Below are positions 30,470 to 43,719 of a stretch of DNA of 64,000 nucleotides, one piece after another; within the stretch, counting starts at the first letter, position 1; every line of letters begins with the position of its first letter. This DNA comes from Limonium bicolor. Lineage: Eukaryota; Streptophyta; Magnoliopsida; Caryophyllales; Plumbaginaceae. A program made the position numbers and the translations under genes. Location of the stretch: NCBI GenBank assembly GCA_023374045.1, contig CM041778.1, positions 94,490,839-94,554,838 of the forward strand. Direction: 5' to 3'. The notes beneath the pieces were generated by a model. It made no database searches and had not been told where the DNA came from. It was given only the letters and a program-made list of their open reading frames with translations.

Positions 30470-33008
30470 CATGAAGTATAATCCATCATTGGAGAGGATA
30501 CTAAGCCTAGTCTAAAATACTAGGAGAAAGCATAAACAGTCTACCCAAGAATGGGAGACGTTATACCCCTAAAGGGGATAGCTTAAATACAATACCACAA
30601 GGCGGTATAGCGGACACATCATGCCATAGACATTAGCCGGATGTAACGGCATAACTAACAACACCCATGAGCAATCCTCGAAGGGTGTCTGGAATGACAA
30701 CACGAATGAAGTGTCATGATAAGAGCACGACAACTAGAACGAACACTCGGTTAAGACACCGAAAGGATTCACTTAATAGGAACTACCCTAGTCTACAAAA
30801 GGCACTGATCAACACCAGATTGCCTAAGAGTTTCCTATGAACGGAAGCGTGATGTCACGACTTACCATGGAGCCCAGTAAATACCTCCAACCTATGGGGT
30901 ACACAAGAATGGAAACGTGTATAGCGGCTTGCAAAGAGCATATCTTGCAGTAATAAGGCTTAAAAGCCACCAACCAACTACGTCGTGTGAACTCAAACAG
31001 TGGCAAAATCCACACCATTACTAATAGGACTTGCAAGAAATATTATCCCATATGACAAGAAATCAACAAAACTGGACCATCAATTCAAACCCAACCTCTG
31101 AGTGACTTGGAGTAATGGTCAACTCAGCGTCACTGTCACTAGAGCATTAGTCTAGTATGCAGTTGACAAGCTTTAACTACCTTCATGCCTTCTGTAGCAA
31201 TGATAACACAGGGGCACAAGAATCGGATAAATGCCAACATTGGCCTAGTCCACGTCTGGACACTACAGAAACTCGAGGAAAAGTACCCACGTTAATCGAA
31301 GACCACCAAGGTGGTGAAGATGTGAACCCTTAGAAGGGCTTCCATCTACTATAACAACAAAAACTTGTGCGTATAGATACTGCCAAGAACAACGAATAAG
31401 GAAATGAGATTTCCAACCCACTACGCCTACGAGAGGCTGTGGACTGTAGAAGCACATCGCTTAAGAGCATCGAAGCTCGAAGGAGTAAGTATACTCCTTA
31501 TGCACCCAATCATGTGGTGAACCATTGTATAAATACTTACATGGTAAACCTTGTCATGAGACCTATGAGTGGAAAACACCCCTCGACAAGAACCTTCACC
31601 TACCAGATGAAATACCCTCCAATTGGGGAACGGGACCAGAAAACCATTAAAGTTCTTGGGATGTCCCGGTAATGTACACGCAAAAGTAAAACTGCATAGC
31701 TAGAGCCTATAACCAATGCTCAGCACTGAGGAGCCAGTAATTATCAGAAACAATTAATGTGAGTGCACATTGGGCACCACGAATGACCAACGCTCAAGAG
31801 AGCTGACCGATGAATCACTTCATCCACAGTCAACCAAGACGCTTGGTAAGTGCACTATCGATTATGAAATAATGTGAGGTAAGCCAACCCACACATGAAA
31901 CCTGAATGGAAATGAAACATTCCCACATTGGGAATATAGTAACATTGCGGTACGCTACGACAACCGCCATACATATGAACTAGGACCTCCTAGTGTATTT
32001 ACACCATAAGGAAATGGTACAAAGAGTAAGAACACGGTGCGCAACAAGTGACCGCTATGAGGAAGTAGTAGACAATGACATGAAGAATAAGTATGGAAGA
32101 CAGTCAGAAATATTCCTTCCTATCACATAAGTGACTTACTGTCAAGCGTTCACACCTCTGCACTCTGTATGACTGAGTGTTTTGGTATTGCACTTGTACA
32201 ACTAATGATCTAATGGGATGGCTGCGGATATGGAGAATGTAAACAGTAGTAAACCTTTCTTTCACCACAAACATGGCATAAGCCAGTCAAGCATTCTTAG
32301 CAACAGATCGCACAAAGTGTAAAACACACTATCTATCACAGGTTGTGAATTCATTGGAATAAAAAGGTAAAAGGGGATGTAAGAAAGTCACTTGGACCGA
32401 CGCATTGAGAATGCAAGGTCATACAAGCAAAGAACACTTGTACTGAACCAAAGAACGGGTATAATTCAGAAGCTAGTGACAACAGAGGAGCACTACAACT
32501 TGGTAGTGACTTAACCTCGCCCGACAACAAGTCGGAGGAACTTAGTGAATAATCGTGGGAGTACGAATAGTACGTGTAATAGATTACCAGAGAGCTGGTC
32601 ATTGAGTTCAAACAGCGGTAAAAATACCACACTGTTAGTAAACTTATTTCCACAATAGAGGGATAAAAGGTGATGTATAGCACATTAAGGATAACATGAA
32701 GGGTGACTAACCCAGTTATCTGGGTCGCGCAGCAGAAGCTACTGGGCCTAGCGAAGAGGTGTAATACACCTAGTAAGTATGAAAGAATGGCTATTAATGC
32801 CTTGAAGCCTAATAGGCTAGAACCGAATTAATTATGAGTTAAATAACTCATATAGGAATCCTCGGTGCAAAGACTAAACCATTTGTAGGTTAAGACCCTT
32901 TGACCAGAGCATATTGTAGTTATCGTAGTGAAGCTAAACGCTTCAGATTGCCCAAATCGAGTAAACCAATGTTTAATAGTAACATATGGTAGATTATGTG
33001 GGCGTAAT

Positions 33009-33026
33009 CCCTTTTAAGGGGGGTAG
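33009..33026 (+). other. Internal polypurine-like tract, element A
   Basis: CCCTTTTAAGGGGGGTAG, similar to the tract at the 3' LTR and about 1.3 kb before it. Element B has the same at 45848-45863. Confidence 0.5.
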
Positions 33027-34303
33027 AGCGAAAACCGCTTAATGTAAGTATCACATATAAAACGTAAACTATAATGTGCATAGCACAAATGAGAATTGAT
33101 TTAATGATTAGTACTTATGTTAAATAAACATACATATTCATTATATTGTAACTGTGGTAATTTGGCACAAGAGATGCGAATACCACAGGATGATATGCCC
33201 ATCTGTAACCCCCAGTGTAAAAGTATTAGTAAGAGGAGTAGGGTAACCCTTTGGAAATGATAATTCCTATTGTGTGTCTATTTGAACTTAGACATGGCAT
33301 TACGATGCATGAGTCGGTATAAAACCGATGTAGAACCTAGAGGAATTGAGTTCCCTAGGTGATTGTTTTGAGACAATTGAGAATGAGTAGTGGACGGAGC
33401 TCCACAAGTATTGTATCCTTAAAGAGTAGTACAATTGACTATGAGTAGTAGAGGAATGTAGCCCATGAGTATATTAGCAGCTGAATTTCATGAGTACGGT
33501 ATTCCCTAGTCTGAATAGTAGAGATAATAGAGGGTAATGAAAGAAAGTAGAGAAGACTGATGAAATGAGCACTTAGGCATCGAATTCCGAGGAAAGTATT
33601 TGGGAAGTAGTTGAGAATGATTGATGGACTGAATTCCATCCTTTGAGTTGTATGAAATTGTAATTTACTAGGAAGAGAAAAAGGTAGAAAATGAAAATGA
33701 TGGAATTATCTGTTGTTTGAAATTGATGTGGGATGTCGAACTTGATCCTGATCAGATCAAGGGAAACCGAACACAAATTGGGGTGGAGAGATAGTTCAAC
33801 ACTGATGCTGATCACATCAGGGTTGAATGATTCTCGAAGCTCCCCTCAAGTGGTCACAAGAATCACGCATAGGGTAGAAGCAATAAATACAACTGGAATT
33901 TGGAGTTGTATGCCGTGGAGGACTTCTAAGTAGTATTGCGAAAGAATTTTCTTAGCCCGAAGATGAAGGATTTGCTAGAAGCGTATACCTGAAGAGGTAG
34001 TAGTGTATCATATTGTATTATTCCAAGGGCAGCAGGACATAGAAGAGTCCTGTGTCTAGATGACCTGAGTGCCTGCGGAGTTGTAATGTGTATTGCATTG
34101 CTTTGGGAATGCTCTGCACCATATGTATGTATAAATCATGTAATGCGGATGGAAGTAAGTATGGTAGACTTGTATTGTATGGAATGTAGAAACCTGGTAA
34201 GGAATCAGAATTGTAAGGAGGAAGAATGTACGTCTGGCATAGACAAGTAGGAATGAGCAAGCATTGTAACCCTATAACCTTGAGCAACTTTAAGACAAAG
34301 TTC

Positions 34304-34317
34304 TTAGGGGGGTAGAT
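34304..34317 (+). other. Polypurine tract of element A
   Basis: TTAGGGGGGTAGAT directly before the 3' LTR start. Confidence 0.6.
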
Positions 34318-37300
34318 TTAAATACCCCAAACTTAAATAAAGAGATTAAGATAATTCTAATCGTATTAAGAGCCTAATAACGCTTAAGTAATATTAGTAA
34401 GGAAAATAAATCCAAAAGAGATAAAGAAACGCTTAAAAAAGCGAAAAACGCTAAATAAGCGTTAAATAACCATAAGGCGCGAGACCGCGTTAGAGTATTA
34501 TATGGATTCTTAAGGCTTAATAATGCCTAAATATATGAGGGAACGAATCCCGAAGGAACAGACCTTTAAAATGGGTTAAAAGCATAGAAAGAACCTTAAA
34601 GCGCGTTTTTCGAGGAAACCGGGAAAACGTGACTTTAAGCGGGTCAAACAGACTCGTAACAATTTTGGTAAACTAAATAGTCACTAATAAATATTAGTGG
34701 AGCTTTAGAACCAATAAAAGTAATTAAACGAGAAAATTCCGGAAAACGGGCCCGGGTAGTGAACAGTATCAAAACCGGGTAAAATAACGAGCGCTTTCTG
34801 TAAAAGAAAAAAACGCTACAGCTAGTAGTAGTGTGTGGGGCCGATTTTTAATGGGTCAAATAACCCTCTCATACACATGTAACTAGCTAATAAGTAGAGG
34901 GAACCAAAAAGCAAAACAAATAAAAGTACAAAAGTAAAACCACACTCTCTCACCTCTTATTCTCACTTTTCCCTCTTCTCTCTCCTATTTCCCCCTCTCT
35001 CACCGTCTCCCTCCTTTCCTCTCTGGCTTGGGCGATTTTTGAGAGCTCTCCCATGGCATCCATGGCTTCTCTTCATTCTTCCTCATGCTCTAGCTCCATT
35101 TGAGCTCCAAATGTAAAATAAAATACATATTTGAACTCCCCTCTTCAAGCTCTACATTTCTATCTTTTCAAAATCCGAAAATGAGCAACTTCGTCTCCAT
35201 GGGTTTTCCCCATTTGAAGAGAAAAGCACACCATTGTGAAGCTTGGAGTCTCCCCTTTCCAACAAGGTAAAAATCTCCATGAAAGACCTCATATTTCTCC
35301 ATCTCTTTGTATGGCCGATTTTACCTCTCTCTCTCTCTCTTACCTTGTTTTCCTCTTGCTTTGGAGCATTGTTTCAACCCTCCAATGGTGGAGTAACCCC
35401 CTTCTTGATTCAAGGGTGAGAATCCCTCTCAAAGGTCTGCAAAGGTAAACCCTAGAATTTGTATTTTAAACACTTCAATGAATTAGTGTTATTATGAGGG
35501 TTAGTAGGTTAATTATGCTTGTCTTTGTGTGCTTGGGTAATGGGAATGGAGTTTGGCAACTCCATTCCCCACAAAATCGATTTGGACAAGAAGGAGAGGA
35601 AGATGAGAAATGGAAAAGAAAAGAAGGAAGTATAAGCTCAAGGTAAGAGCTCCTTCCTAATGTAAATTCTATTGCATTAGAGTAATGGGAATGGGTAAAA
35701 TATTTAAAGAACCCAAAACCTTGTACTAGTATTGAGAATTGTGAAGTTTGAGTATTTAAGAGCAAGTATGTGGATTGAAGGCCTTAGAGCCAAATAACTG
35801 TATAAGAGTATTTGTATTGTGGATTGAGGAAATATTGGTGTATTGGGATTTTGTATGTGTGCTGGTAGAACCCTTGTGGTTTGGCTAGAATAGGGATGAA
35901 TCTGATGAGAAAGGATGTGTGTGAATAAGTAAGGAAAGTAGATGAACTATGGCAAAATTTTAGTAGGAATTATGTATTTAAGGATGACTTGGTGAGTGGG
36001 AGAACCAAGGTGTGTATTGGGACTAGTAGAGAGGTTTAGTAGCTATGGAATGGTAATTGTAGTATGAGAAATAAGAAGTGTAAAATCTGTAGCAAAGTGT
36101 ATAAGAATACATTGGAGAAGTTAGGAGAATTTAATGTGCAAAATTTTGTAAAAGGAGTGTTGGAACTTGGGTATAGGTAGTGCGATGGCTTAGAAATGAA
36201 TTGGTATGGTAAGGAGCGGTATTTAGAATGCTAGGAGTAGCATTGGTTGAGGAAGTATTGAAGGGGAGAATTGAATTGTAAAATCTGTAGCATGGGTGTA
36301 ACAAAAACTGTTTCATGTGTTGTAGAAGAAGTAAGAAAATTGTGTAAGTTGTTTGATGGATTTAGTAATGGGATTGGTGGATGGATTGAGGTATATTAGG
36401 AAGCCTAAATGGCACCAAAACATGTGGGATTACATGTAGGAAGGTTGAGGAAGTAATGGGTAAAAGAGAGGACTGAAAACAGATTTTAAAACTGAAGTAC
36501 TGGGCCGGACCGGACTTGCGACCGGACTTGCAAGTTCGGTCGAGCCCAGAATTACAAAGACGGGAAACCTTCTGGAATAGACCGGACTTGCGACCGGACA
36601 TGCAAGTTCGGTCGGACCAGAAAATTCTCCCGTCTGAAACCTTCTGGAATAGACCGAACTTGCGACCGGACTTGCAAGTTCGGTCGAGCCAGAAAATTCC
36701 CGTAATGCAAGCTACTGGAATGGACCGACCTTGCGACCGGACTTGCAAGGTCGGTCGGGCTAAAATTTTCAAAGACAAAACTTACTGGAATGGACCGACC
36801 TTGGGACCGGACTTGCAAGGTCGGTCGGCCCTAGAATTTTCACACGATGTAGCCTACTGGAATGGACCGGACTTGCAAGGTCGGTCGCAAGTCCGGTCGA
36901 GTCAAAAAAAAAAAGTTTTAATTATATGATTATAGTAATCATATATACATGTATATATGCCTATATACACATATGCATATATATGTAGTAATACACCATT
37001 AATGAAGTAGTAATGGTAAGAAAGTAAGTAAATGAGTAAGGAAGCAAGCTTAATGAGTAATAAGGAAAAGAATGGTTTTATAACCAAGTATGAATGTAAA
37101 GGGAGTAGTAAGTAAACATTGAGAATATCAATGAAGGAGTAAGTTAGATCAATAATAGACCATTGATCATACTACTTCATGTATGTATAGGAATCCAATA
37201 GTTGATCCTCGAAGGAGCCGGTAGTGCGGATACAACGGTGAACTGTATGATTTCTTCATGCCCTGTATCCTAACTTGGTTACCCCGATTTGTGTGCTTAT

Positions 37301-38647
37301 GTGATCACCAATAAGATAAATGCACGAATCGGATTTATATTGCACTTAACTGTGTTTGAACTATTTGTTCTTGTTGTATCTTCTTGAACAATTAGTTTGT
37401 ATAATTCATGAAATGAATGAATGGAAATGAGAAGTATGTGTAAGTATTGTGTACTTGTGTATTGTATGTATGTATGGAAAGTAAGTATGGACTTCTACTA
37501 ATTCCTAACAATCTAACTCCTGACATGAGTAATGAGTAAAATGGAATGAGTAGAAGCCCGATATAGTTTCGGCCACGCGTGAGGATAAGGAAACACAAGA
37601 GGTTGGATCCGAATCCTGGCTGTAATCTTTTCCATGGACCAATTCCCTTGAATGGGTAGCATCCTGGATTAGTGGGCCACCCTAAAGCCCGGTGGTGGGA
37701 TGTAGTAATCCCTGCCCGGAGGTCATACCGACTTAACTAAAAGTAAAGTATGTAAGAAGTAAGTATTGCATGTGTATTGGTCTTGACTATAGTAAGTCAT
37801 TGACCTGGAGCAAAAGTATTGAACACCCGACTAACCCGGGTGTGTAATAAAGCTAACTGGACCTTTGCATGTATTGGAGAATTGTATCTCCGTATTGCGT
37901 ATTGAGTATGTAATGAGTATGTATTGTGTATGTGTATTCTGGAAGATGGTAAGTAAGTATTGGTTGACTCGTATTGTCTTCCAAGCATGTGATGTACTGT
38001 GCGTATGTATGTATACCTTGGATAGTATTGTAGTATCGTGAATGAAAGCATGTAAGTATGCATGTATGTGTGTATGTATTGCAAAATGAATTGCATGTAT
38101 TCGACCAAATGGTCGGCGTACCCTCGCTAGTACGCGGGGTATGCGGTTATCATATTCAGCGTAAGCTGACCCCCTCGGGGGAACATTTTTAGTGTGCAGG
38201 TACCCGGAGCGGATACGATCGAGTAAGGGACCGGTGGCACGCCTGGTATTTAGAAGAATCTAGTTTGTGAGGAATGGGTAGTAAATTGACGCCTAGTGAG
38301 TATGTATGAATTTGGGAGAAGTATTGTATTGATTTGGAACCTAGTAACTCGGTATGTGCAGTGTATTATCTTGTAAGGGATTATGGAGCATTGTACGGAA
38401 TGGAGTATTGTATCAAATGGAGTATTGTAGTACTCAGGAAGTAATGGGAGTATGTATTGTGTTTGCGTAGTACTCGGACATTCCGGTCCATCAGACCGAT
38501 GCTGTATGTATTAGTAGCCTTGTTAGTCACGTGGGTGACTAATGGCATTGTACCGCCCGCCGATGAGTATGAATGTATCCGCTGCGTGAGTATGAATGTA
38601 TAAGGAGATTGGATGGTAATGACGGTATTAGCGGTAGGGGTGTTACA
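34318..38647 (+). repeat. Element A 3' LTR, 4330 bp
   Basis: It starts TTAAATACCCC (the TG of relatives mutated to TT) and ends GGGGTGTTACA. In order it carries short AACGCT/AGCGTT repeats, a C/T-rich tract (about 34943-35030), a 71-bp palindromic array (36509-36905), a hairpin plus acceptor-like block (about 38118-38203) and a G-box palindrome (38523-38542). Its right flank TCTTC is element B LTR sequence. Confidence 0.88.
36509..36905. repeat. 71-bp palindromic minisatellite in LTR A
   Basis: Six units starting near 36510, 36581, 36653, 36724, 36794 and 36865. Each has an inverted repeat around a 10-base centre, for example GACCGAACTTGC with GCAAGTTCGGTC in unit 3 and GACCGACCTTGC with GCAAGGTCGGTC in unit 4. 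Confidence 0.88.
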
Positions 38648-41600
38648 TCTTCATTCTCTTCCATGCCCAAGCTTTGATAAAGCTCCAAATCAAAAATAAA
38701 TTGCATATTTGAACTCCTCTCATCATTCTCTATTTTCCTCTCTTTTCAAAATATGAAAATGAAGAACTTCATCTCCATGGGTTTTCCCCATTTGAAGAGA
38801 AAATGGCATCAACGTGTAGCTTGGAGTCTCCTCTTTCAAGCAAGGTAAAAATATTCAAGAAAAACTCATTTTTCTTCACCCTCCTTTCTTGACCGATTTT
38901 GCCCCTCTTTGATACCCCATTTTCTTCTTGTTTTGGAGCTTCATTTCACCCCTCCAATGGTGGTGGAATCATCTTCTTGATTCAAGGGTGAAAACCCCTC
39001 CTAAAACTTCAAAGGTAAACCCTAGAATTTTGTGCTTTAAGCTCCTTCATCGGATTAGAGAATTTCCAAAGGTTAGGATTCTAATTGGGTGTATTTTTGT
39101 GCTTCTTGAATGTTGGGATGAAGTTTGGCAACTCCATTCTCACTTGACCGAATTTGAGTAGAGGAGGAGGAGCAAGAGTAGAATTGAGGAGACACTTGTG
39201 AATTAAGGTAAGAAACCTACATTGAAGTTTGCTTTGACTTGTTTAAGAATTTGGGATGGGTTAAATTTAATAATAAACCCAAAATTTGAGTGATAGTGTG
39301 CTTGGGTAAAAATTGGTAGGTTTGTGGACTCAATTGTGAATTAAGGGCCTTGGAGCCAAATGTTGTGAGGTTTGTGAATTATATTGTTGTTTGGTGAATT
39401 TTGAGGATATATTATGTGCTGGTAGGACCCTCATGGGTGTGGCTAGATTAGGAATGTAAATTGGTGTGAATTGATGGATTGGGATGTGTTAGGTTTATGG
39501 GGAGGTTATGGCGAGGCGAAGTTTCGGTAGAAAATAAGTGTTTTAGGTGACTTTGGCAATGGGAGAAGCTTAGGTGTGTAGTTGGGTTGAGTAGAGATGT
39601 TTAGTGACCTTGGAATGGTGAATGGAGGATGGATTAGAGAGTGTATAAAATCTGTAGCAAATAGCATGCGAGAAACTTGGAACTTTTGGAAAAAGGGTTA
39701 GTGTTTATAACTTGTGAAACAAGGAGTGAACTTGGGTTTTAGAAGTGCAAAGGCATGAGAATGATTGGGAATGGTCATTAGGTGATTTAGTAAGGTTGGT
39801 AAGAGGTAGGAACTATCAAAAAGAAGTAGAAATGCACAAGTGTGCAAAACGCAAGAATGTAGAAATTGAATTTGTTGAATTTGAGCAAGAATTGGGTAGT
39901 GGATTTAACCAAAGATTTGGAGTGGCTTAGAGCATGTTTTAGGGTGATTAATTATGTAGAAAACTTGTGGAAAGATTAGGGAAAGTTTGAGGGTGGTTTA
40001 AGGGTTGATATGGGGTTGAAAAATGACCTTAATAGTAGTTTTTAGCAGGGTCCGGGACTTAGGATATGTACCAAGTCCCGGACCGCATCAAAAAAAGGCC
40101 CGAGAGTGAATGCAGGAATTGGTCCGGGACTTAAGTCCTGGACCAAGTCCAGGACCAGGTAGAAAAATGAGCCGAAAGTACACATAAGCATTGGTCCGGG
40201 ACCTTGGGTCCGGACCAAGTCCCGGACCACCCCCAGAATTGCCTAGAAAGTGTTTTTAAGGGTACTAAACATGGGGGATTGATTCGTATTGGTTTTAGGA
40301 AGTGTTTAGGAGTTGTTTGGTGACCTTTAAAGGTCCTAAGAAGTATAAACAAAGGCTGGCAGTGATTGAGAAAGTTGCGAGTTTAAGTACACTAAGTTAA
40401 ACTGAAATAACGGGATAACGGGGTAAGTACGGGAGTAGCAATTATGTTCCTACCGTAACGCCTTAATATTAATTGAACCATTTGACATGTAATTAGTGGT
40501 TCAAGAGTAAGACACGAGAAACAAGATTGAACCGAGGAACGTGAGAACACCCGGTAAAGTTAACCCCCGGTGAAAGGTATGATTTCCTCATGCTCTGTAT
40601 CCTAACTTGGTTACCCCGATTTGTGTGCTTGTTTGATTGTGTGATCACCTAACAAGATAAATGCACGAATCGGATTGTTTGCACTTATTGGTGCTTGTAT
40701 GGTATTGTGGTTTGTTGGTTTGTATTGTGAACTTAAAGTTTGTATAATTCATGAAATGTGAATTGTGAATGAATTGTTTGAATGATGAATGTGTATGGTA
40801 GTGCGACTCATAGTTGAGTCTTGTGTGAGTAGAGACTCGTAGAAAGAGTCAAGTGCGAACTAATAAAAAGGTGGAAACACATTACAACTATCGAACCAAG
40901 AAACGACAACATAACCCTACGAACTCACTAGAATGTGAGAAAGTATACGGAAGTAGTGAACTCCCGATAACGGTTAGAGAATCGAATTGATTTAATCCAC
41001 ACGATAAATAATAGTGGAAGTACACGAGTAACCTCTATCTAGAGGATTGATAATGGTACAAAGTATGAACCATGAAATAAGTGAAGCTTGATAAGGGATC
41101 TCTAAACCCCTTGGAAATATAGTCGAACCCCAATGAGAGGAACCGACTAAAATGAACAATGTCACGAACATGAGAGTATTCGATAAGTAGGGTAAGACCC
41201 TAATTCTTAGAATACTAGACATTGTGAATTCCCTAAGCCAATAGATGTTATCGAGAGAGATACCTCTAGGCTAATCCTTGTGATTGTGAAATGACTCCGA
41301 GAGAGGAGTTTTGGGAATTTGAGTAGTCCGGTAGAGAACTGGACGTTGGTGGACTTGAGGAGCCATATGCTTAGCCCCTTTTGTATTTTTAAGCCCGGTG
41401 GTGGGTCTTGTGTATGACCCTGCCCGGAGGTCATGAGAATGACTTAACATATATCTTGAGTATTGAGTATTGAACGGTGAACTTGAGTATTGAGTATGTG
41501 AGTATTGAGAATGGAGTGGTGACTTGAGAACTTGAGAATTGAGTTGAGCCTTGTAGACCTTGTGAGATTGTGAGTAAGAGAACCCAAGAGAGTGGGTAAG

Positions 41601-42308
41601 ACAATGAGTAATTGAGTAAGGCATAGTGAGGTAGAAACCCTCAAGCCTAAGTAAAGAACAATTAAACTAACCTCCTGATGTGTGTGTTAGTGTTTATGTT
41701 CAATGTTGAACTTTGATTGTGAATGTACATATAATGTATGTTGTATGCATGTTGATTGAAATAAAATTAATCGCATGCTCTCGACCAAATAGTTGGCGTA
41801 CCCTCGCTAGTACGCGGGGTATGCGGAAGTCATATGCAGCAATTTTGCTGAGCCCCTAGGGGCATCGTTTTTATTTTACAGGTACACGAAGCCGTAAACC
41901 GTTCGAGAGTGGGACGGGGTTGTTATTGGTATGGGTAGTTGATTAAGGAACTGTAGTTATGTATTGTGGATTTGTAAGACCGGAAGGTCATGGATGGACT
42001 TGGGAATTGTAGATACTCGGTATAGTGTGGAATGGATATTGTATTGTATATATAGGAATTAAAGGTTGTATTTGGTTTGTGAATTGGTTAAGTAATGGAA
42101 GTAACATTTGTATAGTGTACTCGGGATAAGACCCATCAGACCGATATCGTAATTGTTGCTGTATTTGAGTTGGGATTGGCCTTGTTAGTCACGTGGGTGA
42201 CTAACGGCATTGTTTCACCCCCGGTTGTATTAGAATTTCCGCTGCTTGTGTATTGATAATGGAGACGGGTTAGGAGTTAATTGTGTGATTACCGGTAGGT
42301 GTGTTACA
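38648..42308 (+). repeat. Element B 5' LTR, right-hand 3661 bp
   Basis: Matches 48123-51773. The start at 38648 is the insertion point of element A, and the first 757 bp of this LTR lie left of element A, outside the window. It ends GTGTTACA, directly before a primer site. Confidence 0.9.
40049..40228. repeat. Palindromic minisatellite in LTR B (5')
   Basis: Three units about 72 bp apart, each with GGTCCGGGACTT-type arms facing AAGTCCCGGACC-type arms. Its LTR position matches the 71-bp array of element A but the stem sequence differs. Confidence 0.8.
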
Positions 42309-42313
42309 AAAAG

Positions 42314-42325
42314 TGGTATCAGAGC
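42314..42325 (+). other. Primer binding site of element B
   Basis: TGGTATCAGAGC, five bases after the LTR, as in element A. Confidence 0.9.
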
Positions 42326-43244
42326 GAAGTATCGCTCTGATGGTCTAAATACCGAGTTTAGGAAAATACCGAGTTAGGAATTAGAGACTTAGGGCTAAGG
42401 GTTGAGTGTTAGCATGAGAGGTACGCTAGTTAGGAACTTCTAGTGTGATCTGGATACCTACATAACCAATCCCGCCCTCCGTGGTTTTAAAGTTAGGGAA
42501 AGAACGCCAGAGAGATGGAAAGACCTCTCATACTCGGGAAAACCCGATCTGGCAGATGTAGAATAAACCTTGTAAGGAGAAAGAACCTATCATACGGTAG
42601 ATTCCAAGAATTGGAAATCCCGAAGACGGTTCCCTTTTGAACGACAATAACCGTACTGAGCGGCAGAAGATTGAAGATCATAAATATAGGATAATGAAAT
42701 TTGCAGCACCATAGGGCGACGTGCTTCGCAGTCGCGAGAACCATGCGCAGCCGACAAGAAGGGAAGTATATCTACGCAATGAAGCAGAAAAGCGGAGTAA
42801 CAAGACCCGAGACGAGAGAGTCCGTGGACTACAAATGCTGGATAATACCACCAACGGTATGCAAACCGACTAAGAAATTAGTCAAGGTTGGATTAACTCC
42901 AAACCTATAATGCCAAAGGGGCAGTAATGCCCGAGTAACATAGTTCAGACGACTATGCAAGCGACCGCATACCAATAGGACTACGACGTAGTTCTTAAAG
43001 ATTAACCAAACCCCAGGAACCACCGCCAAACGTGGGAACGAGCTATGGAGCAAGGTATATGGAGTACCACAAGGATCGGGAAGCACCCGAATTATCGACA
43101 ACCTTGACAAGAACACTGAGAGACTACTCAAGAAATTGACCACTAAGATCAAAAGATCAAAGGAAGATCCAATGAAACCACCAAGTATGGATAGAAAACA
43201 ATACCATAATCAGTACAAGTTAACCTAAAAATCGACGTACCCGC

Positions 43245-43264
43245 GCACTTGCCAAGGCAAGTGC
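43245..43264. other. Perfect 9-bp inverted repeat, element B
   Basis: Same arms as 19085-19104; only the spacer differs (AA here, AC in A). Confidence 0.7.
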
Positions 43265-43583
43265 AGCCACAAGAAGATAATTGGAAGACCTCTGGGTGAC
43301 TTACAAGTACTTACTAAGTACCACCATGACAATGGAATCAAATGAAGGATCACTAGTCCTAAGAAATTGAAGAATCAACCTTGGAAAGGCCTAACGGCCC
43401 GACCATTATATTAACGAACATACAGTCAGCAGGAAGCTGTACTTGGTCAAAGACCTCGAGCATAGCAATGCCATGGAGATTTTCTTTCAAACTCAAGATT
43501 TCTATTTCAAAACCCAAAATTTTTCTTTCAAAACCACAACTTTTCTTTTAAACCTCAGATTTTAAAAACTAAACCAAAAGAAT

Positions 43584-43719
43584 CACGGTGAGTATCATAG
43601 AATGATACAAGAGGAGTTGACAACAGAATACTTCACCTAGGCGTGTGATGAGCACTACGAGTGTACCCAAATACGGGATGTGGGACAACCACACTCCGAA
43701 GGAGCTTGCGGGCCTGACA
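43584..43719 (+). other. Highly conserved non-coding block, element B copy
   Basis: Partner of 19422-19556. One arm of the CCGCA...TGCGG stem is changed here to CCACA, which weakens that pair. Confidence 0.65.

Larger units (their letters stand above)
30470..34317 (+). mobile_element. Element A internal region, right part
   Basis: Continues element A after the Tat insertion and resembles the right part of the element B internal region. No retroelement frame. It contains an internal polypurine-like tract (33009-33026) and a motif shared with B and E (32155-32191). Confidence 0.75.

Noticed and set aside
38928..39161. 77-codon frame repeated at 48402-48635
   Set aside because: The two are 5' and 3' LTR copies of element B; the matching part of LTR A reads in a different frame, so protein conservation is not supported.
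41271..41624. 117-codon minus frame repeated at 50734-51087
   Set aside because: LTR duplicate, antisense, made from GAGTATTG-type repeats.
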